A DNA stretch of 26,946 nucleotides from CAYZJV01 sp964478945 (lineage in GTDB: Bacteria > Spirochaetota > Spirochaetia > Sphaerochaetales > Sphaerochaetaceae), in the NCBI GenBank assembly GCA_964478945.1, contig CAYZJV010000037.1, positions 1 through 26,946 of the forward strand, written 5' to 3'. A model generated the notes under the pieces. That model ran no database searches. It saw only the letters and a program-made list of their open reading frames with translations, and was not told the origin of the DNA. Positions within the stretch are counted from its first letter, which is position 1. Each line of letters starts with the position of its first letter. Shown here in pieces: positions 15,173-23,708 of the stretch. Made by a program: the position numbers and the translations under genes.

Positions 15173-16204
15173 CTATAAAATTTTACGACCAAACATTTCA
15201 CGATAGGAAGCGGGAGGAATTTTCACGGATTTCTTGAATACGCGGTTGAAATAGTTGTAATCCTCGAAGCCCACCATCTTTACAATCTGCTTTATCGGTA
15301 CATCTGTTTCACGTAATAATTTTTTTCCTTCCTGCACACGTATGGAATTCAAATAGTTGCTGAAGTTCGTCCCGGTAACCTCTTTGAACAAAGTGCTGAA
15401 ATAGTTGGGAGAGAGATATACCGCGTTGGCTACATCGGAAAGGGTCAATACTTCCTTGAAATTCTTTTTGATGAAGTCTTGTGCACGCGCAATAATCGCC
15501 TGCTTCTGTTGGGTTTGTGGATTTGCCGCATCATTTCCTGATTTGAAATCCATTTTATCGCGTAGCACAAGGATGCTTAAGCGCTGCAAATCATTCTTCA
15601 AACGCATTTGCTCGTTCTCATAGAGAAGAATCTCCTGTTCCTTTCTATGAACTTCGGATCTGAGAAACATTTCATCTTCCACACTGATGATATAATTCGC
15701 CATGAAATTGATCAGCCGTATAGCCAGTAGAAGCGTATCCTTGCTGAACACCTTCACCTTCTTGAATTCGGAGAAGATGATGTGCTCCTGTAATCCCAGA
15801 GGTTTCAACTTCTCGTAGATACCATGGAAATCCTCTTCCGTTTGCTCTTTGGTAAAGATCTGCCCAGTGAAGATCGCACCGATCTCACGACCTTTATAGA
15901 GAAGCGGGATGACCACATTCATCAATCCTGCATGACAGGTATAGAGACAATAATGCCCGCTCTTCTTTGCTTCACAAAGCGCATTGTTGTCACTTTCCAA
16001 ACATCTTTGCAATCCTTCGGGCGTAGATTGAATCGCTTCACAATAACGGTTCTTCTCATTCTTCGGGTAAAAATCATACTGATTGTCCCCAGGATAATGG
16101 AACGAAAGCACCAATCCCGTCGTCTCGAAAAAGACCCTCCGAATCTCATTGAGCACCGTCAAATCCTGCAGTGGATAAATAATGGGAGTTGTCGAATTCT
16201 TCAT
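15173..16204 (-). CDS. AraC-family regulator with N-terminal PocR sensory domain
   Basis: A 343-residue one-component regulator. The N-terminal part (about 10-180) matches the PocR ligand-binding domain: LVLSFHYPGDN, NRYCEAI, GLQRCLESDNNALCEAKKSGHYCLYTCHAGLMNVVIPLL with its conserved Cys/His set, and GAIFTGQIF. A helical linker (EVHRKEQEILLYENEQMRLKNDLQRL) is coiled-coil-like. The C-terminal AraC domain (about 240-340) has two helix-turn-helix units: LTLSDVANAVYLSPNYFSTLFKEVTG and VPIKQIVKMVGFEDYNYFNRVFKKSVKIPPASYRE. The nearest AAGGAG is 12 bases before ATG 16204, rather far. It probably activates the surrounding catabolic cluster. PocR-type domains sense small molecules such as propanediol in known cases; the ligand here is unknown. 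Confidence 0.92.
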   Translation of the reverse strand: MKNSTTPIIYPLQDLTVLNEIRRVFFETTGLVLSFHYPGDNQYDFYPKNEKNRYCEAIQSTPEGLQRCLESDNNALCEAKKSGHYCLYTCHAGLMNVVIPLLYKGREIGAIFTGQIFTKEQTEEDFHGIYEKLKPLGLQEHIIFSEFKKVKVFSKDTLLLAIRLINFMANYIISVEDEMFLRSEVHRKEQEILLYENEQMRLKNDLQRLSILVLRDKMDFKSGNDAANPQTQQKQAIIARAQDFIKKNFKEVLTLSDVANAVYLSPNYFSTLFKEVTGTNFSNYLNSIRVQEGKKLLRETDVPIKQIVKMVGFEDYNYFNRVFKKSVKIPPASYREMFGRKIL

Positions 16205-16246
16205 CTGAAAAAGGTTCTCCTTAGAATAATTTTCCTGTCCCAGTTT

Positions 16247-18007
16247 TCACCACACCACTTGTGAGAGCTCCTTGTAAGATCCAATCTTCGATGTGACCGT
16301 TATCCGAATCGGCTGGCTATCCTCATCGGAATCTTCATACAGATGCAGTTCGGTTCCCACAGCCTGGTCGCTTGCAAATTCATAGTGTATCACATGAGAA
16401 TCGGCTTCGTGTTGACAGTACACCAAAGAGCTCCCACTTCTCTTTCGATAGTATTCCATGATGGTACTCAATAGAGGTTTTTGCACCTTATATGGTGCGA
16501 TATATTCATCGACCAAGCCAAGCATCTCATCATATTCTGCTGTTCTGAGACATGCTATCCGTTGTTCATGTGTAGCACCCTCACCGTAGAAGCCTGCATC
16601 GATACCCCTTCGAATCTGCAAGGCAAGTGTCTGGGCCGCTTCCTCAATCTTGACTGAAGGAGCCTCATCCCAAAATGGGGTATGATTCCACAAATAATCT
16701 GTTTGCGGGATATAGTCGGCTGTGGTTCTTTGTTTCTGGTCAAGCACACAATTGCAGAGAAAGAGCGATGGGTAATCGACATGTCGATTCATATAATACC
16801 CGGGATGACCGAAAGGCCTCTGGGGAGGAATGGGAGCTATGCGGTCGGGAACATCAAACCATGCTGCGTCGAACGGCAACAAATAGGTAAGGAATGAAAT
16901 GCCACGATCCAAATAATAGGGAATGGCTGCCGAACCGATCTCTCCAAAATGGGGATGGGCCCACGGACTATGCACTATCTTCCATTCTTGTACATGTCGG
17001 TCCCATCGAGCGAAACGCTCTTTCAGCTCAGCCTCTTTCAAAGGCCTTCTTTGTAGATGCTCGAAACAAAACGATTCGTTATAGCGCAATGCATGAAAGC
17101 CTATCTCAATCGAGCCTTCATTCGACCAGTGATGGAGTTTCTTTTGTGTCTTTTGGATATCGTCATGCGCCACTTCATCGATTGTTTCGGTAAAAAGCGA
17201 GAGATATGGACTCCAACCGTGTGTGTGCATCGTATCCACATATCCGAAGTGATTGTAGGAACCGGAACAATCGTCAACAATAAGATTGGCCATCTCCGGC
17301 ATGGGGTAATACACGAAGGGTTTCCGTGTAGCCCATATGATGCTGCGTGTGAAAATATCATCGGCACCACATGCATGTCCAAGATACTCCATCGTATAGA
17401 GCGCGATCGAAAATGGGAACAGCACAACCCGCCCACCCTTCAATTGGGCACATCCCATGAGGCTCTCTTGATACTCGTTGACTATAAAGGGAGGTTCCTC
17501 GGATGAAATCCCTCCTATGCACGCAAGAGGCTGGTCGCTGCAAACCTCTTCGTCCATAAAACGTCTTTTGGTTATGAAATGGTGATTGTTTCGAGTAACA
17601 ATCCGAGTGAATGGTGTTCCTTGGAAAAGTGACGACCCATGTGAAAAGAGAGAAGCGATCCAACCAGGCAATGAGTCGAGGGACTCTTCGTAACAGATCA
17701 AGCCCAAGCCATCCTCCACTCCCTGCTTAAGACGCCTCTGGTCAGCTTCCGTCAAGAACTGTAGTGTCTTGGATTGGGGAAAGACCAATGCCGAATAGTT
17801 CGAAAGAGAAAACTCCGAAGATCCACACAAAGGATGATCTGCAATCGAACAGACCGAGAAAGGGAACCCAAAGTGTGATAATGGAGACAACAATGCAGAT
17901 TCCAGTAACTCACGGGCTACCTCTCCATCATCATGAATCACTACGAGAATCCCATTGTTTCCACGAAAACTCTTTTGGTGCCCTACTATTTGCATATTTC
18001 TCTCCAT
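16247..18007 (-). CDS. 586-aa protein: Rossmann-like N-terminus plus polysaccharide-deacetylase-like domain
   Basis: I do not recognise a named family. Residues about 18-230 look like a class I glutamine-amidotransferase-like or ThuA-like alpha/beta domain (GILVVIHDDGEVARELLESALL, SNYSALVFPQS, GGRVVLFPFSIALYTMEYLG), without a clear Cys-His-Glu triad. From about 238 a NodB/polysaccharide-deacetylase-like barrel follows: MANLIVDDCSGSY (239-251) with paired Asp, EIGFHALRYNE (301-311) in the His-motif position, and VHSPWAHPHFGEIG (345-358). A short beta-rich tail ends KELSQVVW. No signal peptide, so it is probably cytoplasmic. ATG 18007 has GAGG seven bases upstream; ATG 17995 has GGAG six bases upstream and is an equally good start. 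The gene overlaps the lyase gene, implying coupling. It could remove an N- or O-acyl group from the imported sugar (inference). Confidence 0.72.
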   Translation of the reverse strand: MERNMQIVGHQKSFRGNNGILVVIHDDGEVARELLESALLSPLSHFGFPFSVCSIADHPLCGSSEFSLSNYSALVFPQSKTLQFLTEADQRRLKQGVEDGLGLICYEESLDSLPGWIASLFSHGSSLFQGTPFTRIVTRNNHHFITKRRFMDEEVCSDQPLACIGGISSEEPPFIVNEYQESLMGCAQLKGGRVVLFPFSIALYTMEYLGHACGADDIFTRSIIWATRKPFVYYPMPEMANLIVDDCSGSYNHFGYVDTMHTHGWSPYLSLFTETIDEVAHDDIQKTQKKLHHWSNEGSIEIGFHALRYNESFCFEHLQRRPLKEAELKERFARWDRHVQEWKIVHSPWAHPHFGEIGSAAIPYYLDRGISFLTYLLPFDAAWFDVPDRIAPIPPQRPFGHPGYYMNRHVDYPSLFLCNCVLDQKQRTTADYIPQTDYLWNHTPFWDEAPSVKIEEAAQTLALQIRRGIDAGFYGEGATHEQRIACLRTAEYDEMLGLVDEYIAPYKVQKPLLSTIMEYYRKRSGSSLVYCQHEADSHVIHYEFASDQAVGTELHLYEDSDEDSQPIRITVTSKIGSYKELSQVVW

Positions 18008-18903
18008 CCTATTGCCTCAAGATCCTTCAACAGCTTCCTTTCCTGATCATCACCGAGTGATTCATTGGGAAACACACTATGCCCCACAGGAAACCCAAGA
18101 TGGGTGAGCATACATTTGACACCATCGATCACCTGATGTGATATCAGAGTGCGTATCACCTTGTTGATGACAATCTGTTGCTCACGGGCCGCTTCAAAAT
18201 CACCGCTCAGATATGATTGGTACAAGGAACAAAACCTATTGGGCATAACCGAATATGTTGCCCCTATTCCGCCATGGGCTCCTGCGAGCAGCCCAAAGAG
18301 TAGTACTTCGTCGCCACCATTCAAAAGTGAGAAGTCGGAGGGAATAATCTGTGATATTTCCAACAACTCAAAAAAATTGTATCCGGTAAACTTCAGTCCT
18401 TTTATCAAGGGGTAGGAGGCCAACTCCTGAACCATATCGGAAGAGAATTGAATTGAAGACTGAGCTGCCGCGTACACAATAAGGGGAACATCCGTCAATT
18501 CGGAGATCCAACGATAATACGAACAGATGCGTTGACGACCATACTGGTAATACATGGGAGGAATGGCAGAAATTGCATCGGAACCAATTGTGGCGGCATG
18601 GAAAGCCAAATCTTCGGTATTTTGGGCTTCGGCCGCCCCTATATGGGCTATCACTTGCAATTTACGATCTCGAGACTGTTGCATATTCGATAGTTCGTCT
18701 ATGACAATCTCCAAAATACGCTTTCGAACGGAAACCGGAAGCAAGACACCTTCTCCAGTACCACCGCCGACGTACACTCCTTGAATGGGAGTGTGCGCAA
18801 GATGTGCAACCATCTTCCTCAGTGGCACTTCAAGTACTTTTCCATCATCACCAACCGGCGAGACAATCGCCGGATATATTCCAGAAAACTGTGGTTGATT
18901 CAT
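17986..18903 (-). CDS. DapA/NanA-family aldolase, N-acetylneuraminate lyase-like
   Basis: A 305-residue class I aldolase of the dihydrodipicolinate synthase/N-acetylneuraminate lyase superfamily. Seen: GVYVGGGTGEGVLLP (42-56), IPPMYYQYG (114-122), the Tyr of LIVYAAAQSS (Y144), Schiff-base K171 in KGLKFTGYNFFEL, and LNGGDEVLLFGLLAGAHGGIGATYSVMP (194-221). The last block resembles N-acetylneuraminate lyases more than DapA. It would cleave a sialic acid or a related keto-deoxy acid into pyruvate and an aldose. GAGAGG lies eight bases before ATG 18903, 19 bases after the sialidase-like stop. The sialidase-like neighbour supports sialate use, but the usual nanE/nanK genes are absent, so another 2-keto-3-deoxy acid is possible. 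The fit to the family is firm; the substrate is not. Confidence 0.85.
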   Translation of the reverse strand: MNQPQFSGIYPAIVSPVGDDGKVLEVPLRKMVAHLAHTPIQGVYVGGGTGEGVLLPVSVRKRILEIVIDELSNMQQSRDRKLQVIAHIGAAEAQNTEDLAFHAATIGSDAISAIPPMYYQYGRQRICSYYRWISELTDVPLIVYAAAQSSIQFSSDMVQELASYPLIKGLKFTGYNFFELLEISQIIPSDFSLLNGGDEVLLFGLLAGAHGGIGATYSVMPNRFCSLYQSYLSGDFEAAREQQIVINKVIRTLISHQVIDGVKCMLTHLGFPVGHSVFPNESLGDDQERKLLKDLEAIGWREICK

Positions 18904-18922
18904 TACTCATACCTCTCATCGA

Positions 18923-20014
18923 TTACCATGCCACCACCGCGGCACCAATACAAGCATCTTCTTCCTCATCGGTGATGTAGTAGACAACCAATACCCGTCC
19001 ATCGCGCAATTGTACAGCGCTGGTATATCCCAAATCGCCCGATTCGGATGGAACGATATAGTGACACAGCGCATCATCGAAAAGGGGTTCCTCACGCTGT
19101 GTAAGATATCCGCAGATACCCTTGGGATCTCTTCTTTGACCAAACGTAACACAGACCTGATCATCATCCACCGGTAGTAGATAGACTGGATTCGGACAAA
19201 ATAGTGAAGTCTCGCGAACAGGGGTCCACTGTACACCCATGTCATGGGACGAACTCACATACAGATTGCAATAAGTTTCATCAAAAGGATACTTTCGGTA
19301 ATCCCGATGCGTTCTCATAAGCATATCGAGCCGACCGGAAGGAGCCTGATGGAGAAATGGTTCGACAAAGTGAAACTCGCCGTTCGCAGGCGGCTTCCCC
19401 AAAGGGAACCAATGCTGTCCACGATCATCGGATGCCATAAGCATGGATTCCGACATCCCCCCGAATTTTTCACATCCATAGAGTGGAGCAGCTATTCGAC
19501 CGCCCGGCAACTCCACAATATTCCCACGCATCGCCATGGGACTTTCGAACCCGGTTGGTTCCAATGGATAGGGACCATCCCAACTCTCACCGTGGTCAAA
19601 GGAACGAATGCACATGGTCCCCACATGTACTGCAGCCCAAGTATCGAAGACTACCCTACCCACATGTGCATACGCTGGCCCCAGCTGGTCTTTTTCCGCC
19701 AGAGGAACCACTTTCCATCTGAAAAAGGTGCAGATGAGCATTCCATCGGAGAGTGTAAAGACACAGGGATCCTGTTCCCCCATCTCATCATCATAAATGA
19801 TCTTCGGTTCACTCCATGTTTCCCCCTCATCGGTGGATACGATCATGGCGATACGTGAAGAAGGATCGACATGCGAAATTTTCCCATATTTCTTCAAGCT
19901 ATTCTCAGCTTGCCTATAGACTGTGATGAGATTCCCATTGTGTGCTCTTGTAATGCTTGGGAATGAGTTGTAAAGGCCATCCTTTACCAACAATTTCTTA
20001 TGTACACTCTTCAT
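18923..20014 (-). CDS. Sialidase-like (BNR/Asp-box) beta-propeller protein
   Basis: About 363 residues. At least four Asp-box-type repeats are visible: STDEGETWSEP, SFDHGESWDGP, ASDDRGQHWFP and SSHDMGVQWTP. The N-terminal segment YNSFPSITRAHNGNLITVYRQ fits the first propeller blade, with an Arg in the sialidase-like position, and RGNIVELPGGRIAAPLYG resembles the family's RIP-adjacent strand. There is no signal peptide or lipobox, so it should act inside the cell on an imported substrate. The longest frame begins at ATG 20038, but AAAGGA lies upstream of ATG 20014 (MKSVHKK) and nothing suitable precedes the first. It is linked to the lyase gene by 19 bases. Exo-sialidase activity on imported sialosides is plausible; related propellers also hydrolyse other glycosides or lactones. 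Confidence 0.85.
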   Translation of the reverse strand: MKSVHKKLLVKDGLYNSFPSITRAHNGNLITVYRQAENSLKKYGKISHVDPSSRIAMIVSTDEGETWSEPKIIYDDEMGEQDPCVFTLSDGMLICTFFRWKVVPLAEKDQLGPAYAHVGRVVFDTWAAVHVGTMCIRSFDHGESWDGPYPLEPTGFESPMAMRGNIVELPGGRIAAPLYGCEKFGGMSESMLMASDDRGQHWFPLGKPPANGEFHFVEPFLHQAPSGRLDMLMRTHRDYRKYPFDETYCNLYVSSSHDMGVQWTPVRETSLFCPNPVYLLPVDDDQVCVTFGQRRDPKGICGYLTQREEPLFDDALCHYIVPSESGDLGYTSAVQLRDGRVLVVYYITDEEEDACIGAAVVAW

Positions 20015-20090
20015 TTCTCTTTGTCCTTTTCTAACCATATGTTGTTTGAGAGCATTTATATACAGTCGTATTCCATTGCGTTTGCATCAA

Positions 20091-20118
20091 ATGGCTGGAT
20101 CAGACTTGATCCAGCCAT
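20091..20118. terminator. Perfect 12-bp stem-loop between binding-protein and sialidase genes
   Basis: ATGGCTGGATCA (20091-20102) and TGATCCAGCCAT (20107-20118) pair perfectly around a GACT loop, starting 29 bases after the binding-protein stop. On the minus strand it is followed by only three T residues, so it is probably a partial terminator or an mRNA-stabilising hairpin that raises binding-protein expression over downstream genes, common in sugar ABC operons. Confidence 0.7.
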
Positions 20119-20146
20119 ATCTTGTTAATGTAACATACAATTGGAC

Positions 20147-21535
20147 TTAGTTGAGACGATTAATCTCTTCCTGTGCCCTGCGTTGCATCCTTTGCAGAGT
20201 AGTATCAAGTGTTTGCTCACCGAGATAGTACAATTCCCTTTCTTGATTGAAGATGTCTTTCATGATTGCCAATCCTGCGGGATTGAGCTGACTATCATTT
20301 CCATAGTAGGCGCTGATCGGTTGTGTCCAACCGCCCATGACCTTGGAAACCAGCTCATCGGAATAACCCATGTTGTGCTTCACACCATCGGAATCGGTGA
20401 AAGTGTTGAAACTTTTCTTGAATTCTTCAAGATCCTGATAGCGATACGAAGAGAGTGTGCCGAATTTCGACCACATTTCAGTAATCATGAAGCGAGCAAG
20501 CAACGCACCACCTTTGGGATTCTTAGCTGTGTTCGGAACTGCGAAATAGTAATCCAAATCCGTAGCATTGAGATTGTTCGGAACCGATGCGTCGGGACGT
20601 GGAAGGTTTACCACACCCAAGTCGAAATTCATTACCGAATCCCCATCAGCCGAACCAAATTTTGAACTGATGAACCAATATGCGGACCACCAGTTGCTGA
20701 GAAGCATCGCGGCTTCACCCTTGGCGAACGGCATTCTTGAACCAATTTGCTCGGCTTTGAAGGTAGCAAGACTAATGGCAGTCTTATCGACATTCTGCAT
20801 GCGATTCCAACGTGCCAGCGCATCACCCAAGAGAGGATCGTCAAGATTCGCTACATTGGGATCTCCGTTCTTGAAAGGAGTCCATCCTGCCATCTGGGCG
20901 GGAAGCGTATCGATATCATATCCCCATGTGAGATGGATATTGGCACCATACACCTTGTTCGCACCGCTGCCCTTCGTCAACTTCTTAGCGGTCTCCTCGA
21001 ATTCTTCCCATGTCCAGTCATCAGTGGGATATGGAACTCCGGCTGCATCGAACATGTTCTTGTTGTAGAAGACATAGAATCCACCCTTGGTATAGGGCAA
21101 TCCATAAATTTCATCGCCTACGAACGATGCTTTGATACCTTCTCCGAATCCATCATACAGATCAAATCCATCTTCGGTCAAATAGGATCCGATGGGTTCA
21201 AACATCCCTTCGCGAGCACGTTTCGTGTATTCGACGGAATCCATCGCCAAGGCCATGTCGACCCGTTCTCCAGCGGCAACCATGGTATCGAGACGAACAA
21301 GATAGTCGGTGCTGCCGAGATCGACATACTCCAACTCGTATTGAGGATACTTCGCCTCAAAATCCGCCTTGATCCTATCGGCCTTGTTTTCAGCCAGATA
21401 CCCGTAAGCCGCCCACACGATCTTTTCCGGACCTGTGGCTGTTGCGGTCTCGCTCGCCCCTTGTGCAAACAACATTGTTCCTGCAGAAGCGACAAGGAGG
21501 AAACACAACACGATCATTGAGAACCTTTTCATCAT
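20147..21535 (-). CDS. ABC transporter extracellular sugar-binding protein (MalE-like)
   Basis: A 462-residue family-1 solute-binding protein. The N-terminus has a signal peptide (MMKRF, hydrophobic core SMIVLCFLLVASAGTML, junction FAQGASE near 23-29), a style frequent in Sphaerochaeta-like spirochaetes. Mature-domain marks include IVWAAYGYLAENKADRIKADFEAKYPQYELEYV, YGLPYTKGGFYVFYNKNMFDAAGVPYP (143-170), WTWEEFEETAKKLT and FAKGEAAMLLSNWW. It captures an oligosaccharide or glycoside outside the inner membrane and delivers it to the two permeases. GGAGG lies four bases before ATG 21535 and seven before the next ATG, either of which could start. It is the last of the three transport genes and is followed by the stem-loop at 20091-20118. 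Confidence 0.94.
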   Translation of the reverse strand: MMKRFSMIVLCFLLVASAGTMLFAQGASETATATGPEKIVWAAYGYLAENKADRIKADFEAKYPQYELEYVDLGSTDYLVRLDTMVAAGERVDMALAMDSVEYTKRAREGMFEPIGSYLTEDGFDLYDGFGEGIKASFVGDEIYGLPYTKGGFYVFYNKNMFDAAGVPYPTDDWTWEEFEETAKKLTKGSGANKVYGANIHLTWGYDIDTLPAQMAGWTPFKNGDPNVANLDDPLLGDALARWNRMQNVDKTAISLATFKAEQIGSRMPFAKGEAAMLLSNWWSAYWFISSKFGSADGDSVMNFDLGVVNLPRPDASVPNNLNATDLDYYFAVPNTAKNPKGGALLARFMITEMWSKFGTLSSYRYQDLEEFKKSFNTFTDSDGVKHNMGYSDELVSKVMGGWTQPISAYYGNDSQLNPAGLAIMKDIFNQERELYYLGEQTLDTTLQRMQRRAQEEINRLN

Positions 21536-21556
21536 TAAACCTCCAAGTTTAAAATA

Positions 21557-22423
21557 TCATCCCTTCAATCCAGTTGAAGTAATGTCCTCTATAAAGAACC
21601 GCTGTAGGAATATGAAGAGCACCAGGACAGGAACTGTCATGGACACACTTGCAGCCATAATAGCGGTATAGTTAGTGCTGAATTCATCCGAGAAGAACTT
21701 CAGTGCGAGAGGCAATGTATAGAGCTCCGTGCTCCTGATATACAACAGTGGTCCCTCGTAATAGTTCCACGCCCATACGAAGTAGAGGAACACAAGAACC
21801 GACAAACCGGCCCGTACCAAAGGGAGGGCAATCGACCAGAAGATCTTGAAATGATCCGCTCCATCCATTTTCGCCGAATCAAGCAACTCCTCCGGGACTT
21901 TCAAGAAATATTGCCTCATTAGGAACGTACCGAATGGCTGGCCCAGGAAAAACGGCAACCACAATGCCGCATGGGTATTTATGAGACCCAACCACTTGAA
22001 AATCATGAAAGTCGGCAGCATCGTGATCTGAGTGGGAATCATCATGGTAGATAATTTAATCAGGAACAGGGAGTCCCTTCCTGCGAATTTGATTTTCGCA
22101 TAGGCATATCCACCCATGGTACATGAGACCATTGTTCCCAATACAGCCAAGAAGGTAATTTTTATCGAATTGATGAAAAAAAGGCTAAATTTGATATCTC
22201 CCTGCCACACATCACGATATCCGCTGAAATTAAATTCTTTCGGTATCCATTCGATAGGGAATTTGAACATCGATATCGAATCCTTGAAAGAACTTGAAAT
22301 CATCCATATGAAAGGGAGCAACATGGTGAATGAAACGAGCACCATCAATAAGGTGAGTAGGATTTTTTTAATAAAGCGATTGCGTTGGTAATTACGCCCC
22401 TGTCCAACAGTAGTGATTTGCAT
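21557..22423 (-). CDS. Carbohydrate ABC transporter permease, MalG type
   Basis: About 288 residues with six predicted membrane helices, beginning KKILLTLLMVLVSFTMLLPFIWMISSSFKD. The EAA loop is PEELLDSAKMDGADHFKIFWSIALPLVRAGL, which docks with an ATPase. The longest frame begins at 22510 inside the preceding permease gene, but the family N-terminus and the signal AGAGG upstream support ATG 22423 (MQITTVGQ). It starts 14 bases after the first permease's stop and ends 21 bases before the binding protein start. It pairs with the MalF-type permease to form the membrane channel. No ATPase is encoded nearby. Confidence 0.94.
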   Translation of the reverse strand: MQITTVGQGRNYQRNRFIKKILLTLLMVLVSFTMLLPFIWMISSSFKDSISMFKFPIEWIPKEFNFSGYRDVWQGDIKFSLFFINSIKITFLAVLGTMVSCTMGGYAYAKIKFAGRDSLFLIKLSTMMIPTQITMLPTFMIFKWLGLINTHAALWLPFFLGQPFGTFLMRQYFLKVPEELLDSAKMDGADHFKIFWSIALPLVRAGLSVLVFLYFVWAWNYYEGPLLYIRSTELYTLPLALKFFSDEFSTNYTAIMAASVSMTVPVLVLFIFLQRFFIEDITSTGLKG

Positions 22424-22437
22424 ATCCGCACCACCTC

Positions 22438-23370
22438 TTAGTATTGCCGTCGTTTTTCGACTCTGAATCGAATTACGGTAAAGACCATGATGATCACCAG
22501 TAGCACCCATGCCATACTTGCGGCATACCCCATCTGATTCTTCCTGAACGCGGCATAGTAGATGTAGTAACCGATCGTATACGTAGACGTCCCGGGTCCT
22601 CCCTCAGTCATTATTTGGATAAGCGACCAATCCTTGAAAATATTCATCACCGACAAGATGGTGAGCATGAATGTCGTTGGGGAAAGAAGTGGTATGGTGA
22701 TGCCAAAGAATTGTTGTCTCGTTGACGCACCATCCACCGTCGCAGCCTCATACAACTGTTTTGGGATTCCCTGCAAAGCTGCGAGATAGAGAATCGTATA
22801 GTAGCCCACGGTCTTCCAGATCATCAGCAAACCTATCGTTGGCTTTGCCCACACGGTACTGGAAAGCCACATGGGAGGATCCGAAATACCCAAAGTCCTA
22901 AGAAATTCGTTGATTGGACCGCTTCTGGGATTGAACAGGGTAAACCAGATCACCGAGATGGCAACCACACTGGTGATGTTCGGCAGATAAAGAATGGTTC
23001 TAAATCCGTTTTTGAAAAACACCTTGTCATTGACCAGGAATGCGAGCACCATCGCAAGAAATATCATCACAGGTATTACGAGAAGGAACCACATGTTGTT
23101 GAGTACCGAGGCGTGAAACCACGTATCTTCAAATAGATCAACAAAGTTTGAGAACCCAATGAATTTGATATTCGAAAACTTTTTGATGAGACTCCAATCG
23201 GTGAAACTCATGTAGAGGGAAAATACCACCCCAAACACAGTAAACACCAGAAATCCCACAAGATTGGGGAGAATGAAGAGATACCCCATGATATTCTCTC
23301 TGATTTGTGTACTATTCCTGGACTTCTTTATTTTCGTGTGCCCTCTTCTCAATGCTGTATCTGTATTCAT
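22438..23370 (-). CDS. Carbohydrate ABC transporter permease, MalF type
   Basis: A 310-residue inner-membrane permease with about six helices: MGYLFILPNLVGFLVFTVFGVVFSLYMSFTDW (28-59), WFLLVIPVMIFLAMVLAFLV, and others. The EAA loop is PKQLYEAATVDGASTRQQFFGITIPLLSPT, followed by the family TEGGPGTSTYTIGYYIYYAAF motif. The ATG at 23370 overlaps the TGA of the upstream 113-residue gene by four bases (ATGA), with AAGGA six bases before it. This ties the transporter to the URO-D-like genes upstream. Confidence 0.94.
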   Translation of the reverse strand: MNTDTALRRGHTKIKKSRNSTQIRENIMGYLFILPNLVGFLVFTVFGVVFSLYMSFTDWSLIKKFSNIKFIGFSNFVDLFEDTWFHASVLNNMWFLLVIPVMIFLAMVLAFLVNDKVFFKNGFRTILYLPNITSVVAISVIWFTLFNPRSGPINEFLRTLGISDPPMWLSSTVWAKPTIGLLMIWKTVGYYTILYLAALQGIPKQLYEAATVDGASTRQQFFGITIPLLSPTTFMLTILSVMNIFKDWSLIQIMTEGGPGTSTYTIGYYIYYAAFRKNQMGYAASMAWVLLVIIMVFTVIRFRVEKRRQY

Positions 23371-23708
23371 AATAGTTCCTTTTTAGCATATCCTAGACAT
23401 ATAGAGCATGCCTCCGGTAGATTTTCATCACTGGAAGGCAATTCTTTCCAAATGGGACTCGGGAAGATTCTTCCCTGCTTCGCACACCCTTGCACTCGTT
23501 CGAATCCCATGATCCGATGATGAAAAACTCTTGTATGCCCCTCCACCGACTCTTCTTGCCGTATATACTCATGCAAAGGTGCCATTTCAAGATGATCCAC
23601 CGCAAAAAGGCACGCAACAGCTTTTCCCATCCGTCGATTTGAAAATGTTTCAGTGCGAAACGAGAATTGCTCTTGTCCCACAATTCCGCATAGCGAAATT
23701 TTACTCAT
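23367..23708 (-). CDS. Hypothetical protein, 113 aa, coupled between URO-D-like and permease genes
   Basis: The family is not recognised. The frame begins MSKISLCGIVGQEQFSF at 23708, overlapping the upstream URO-D-like stop by eight bases, with GGTGGGATAGGG before it. It ends ACSICLGYAKKELL with a TGA sharing four bases with the permease start. It stays open for 113 codons across a gap that otherwise would be 330 bases long in a tightly packed operon. No signal peptide or membrane segment; five Cys (in CGIVG, ACLF, GCAKQG and CSICLG) are notable. Composition is only moderately protein-like, and two other frames contain stops or shorter runs, so a decayed gene is the alternative. Confidence 0.5.
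   Translation of the reverse strand: MSKISLCGIVGQEQFSFRTETFSNRRMGKAVACLFAVDHLEMAPLHEYIRQEESVEGHTRVFHHRIMGFERVQGCAKQGRIFPSPIWKELPSSDENLPEACSICLGYAKKELL

Noticed and set aside
16205..16222. AAGG/CCTT mini-hairpin over the ribosome site of the AraC-type gene
   Set aside because: Four base pairs only; could occur by chance, though the ribosome site is unusually distant.
23393..23683. A 96-codon minus-strand frame starting MWDKSNSRF
   Set aside because: It overlaps the 113-residue frame, has no coupling to neighbours and is the weaker choice; both cannot be real.
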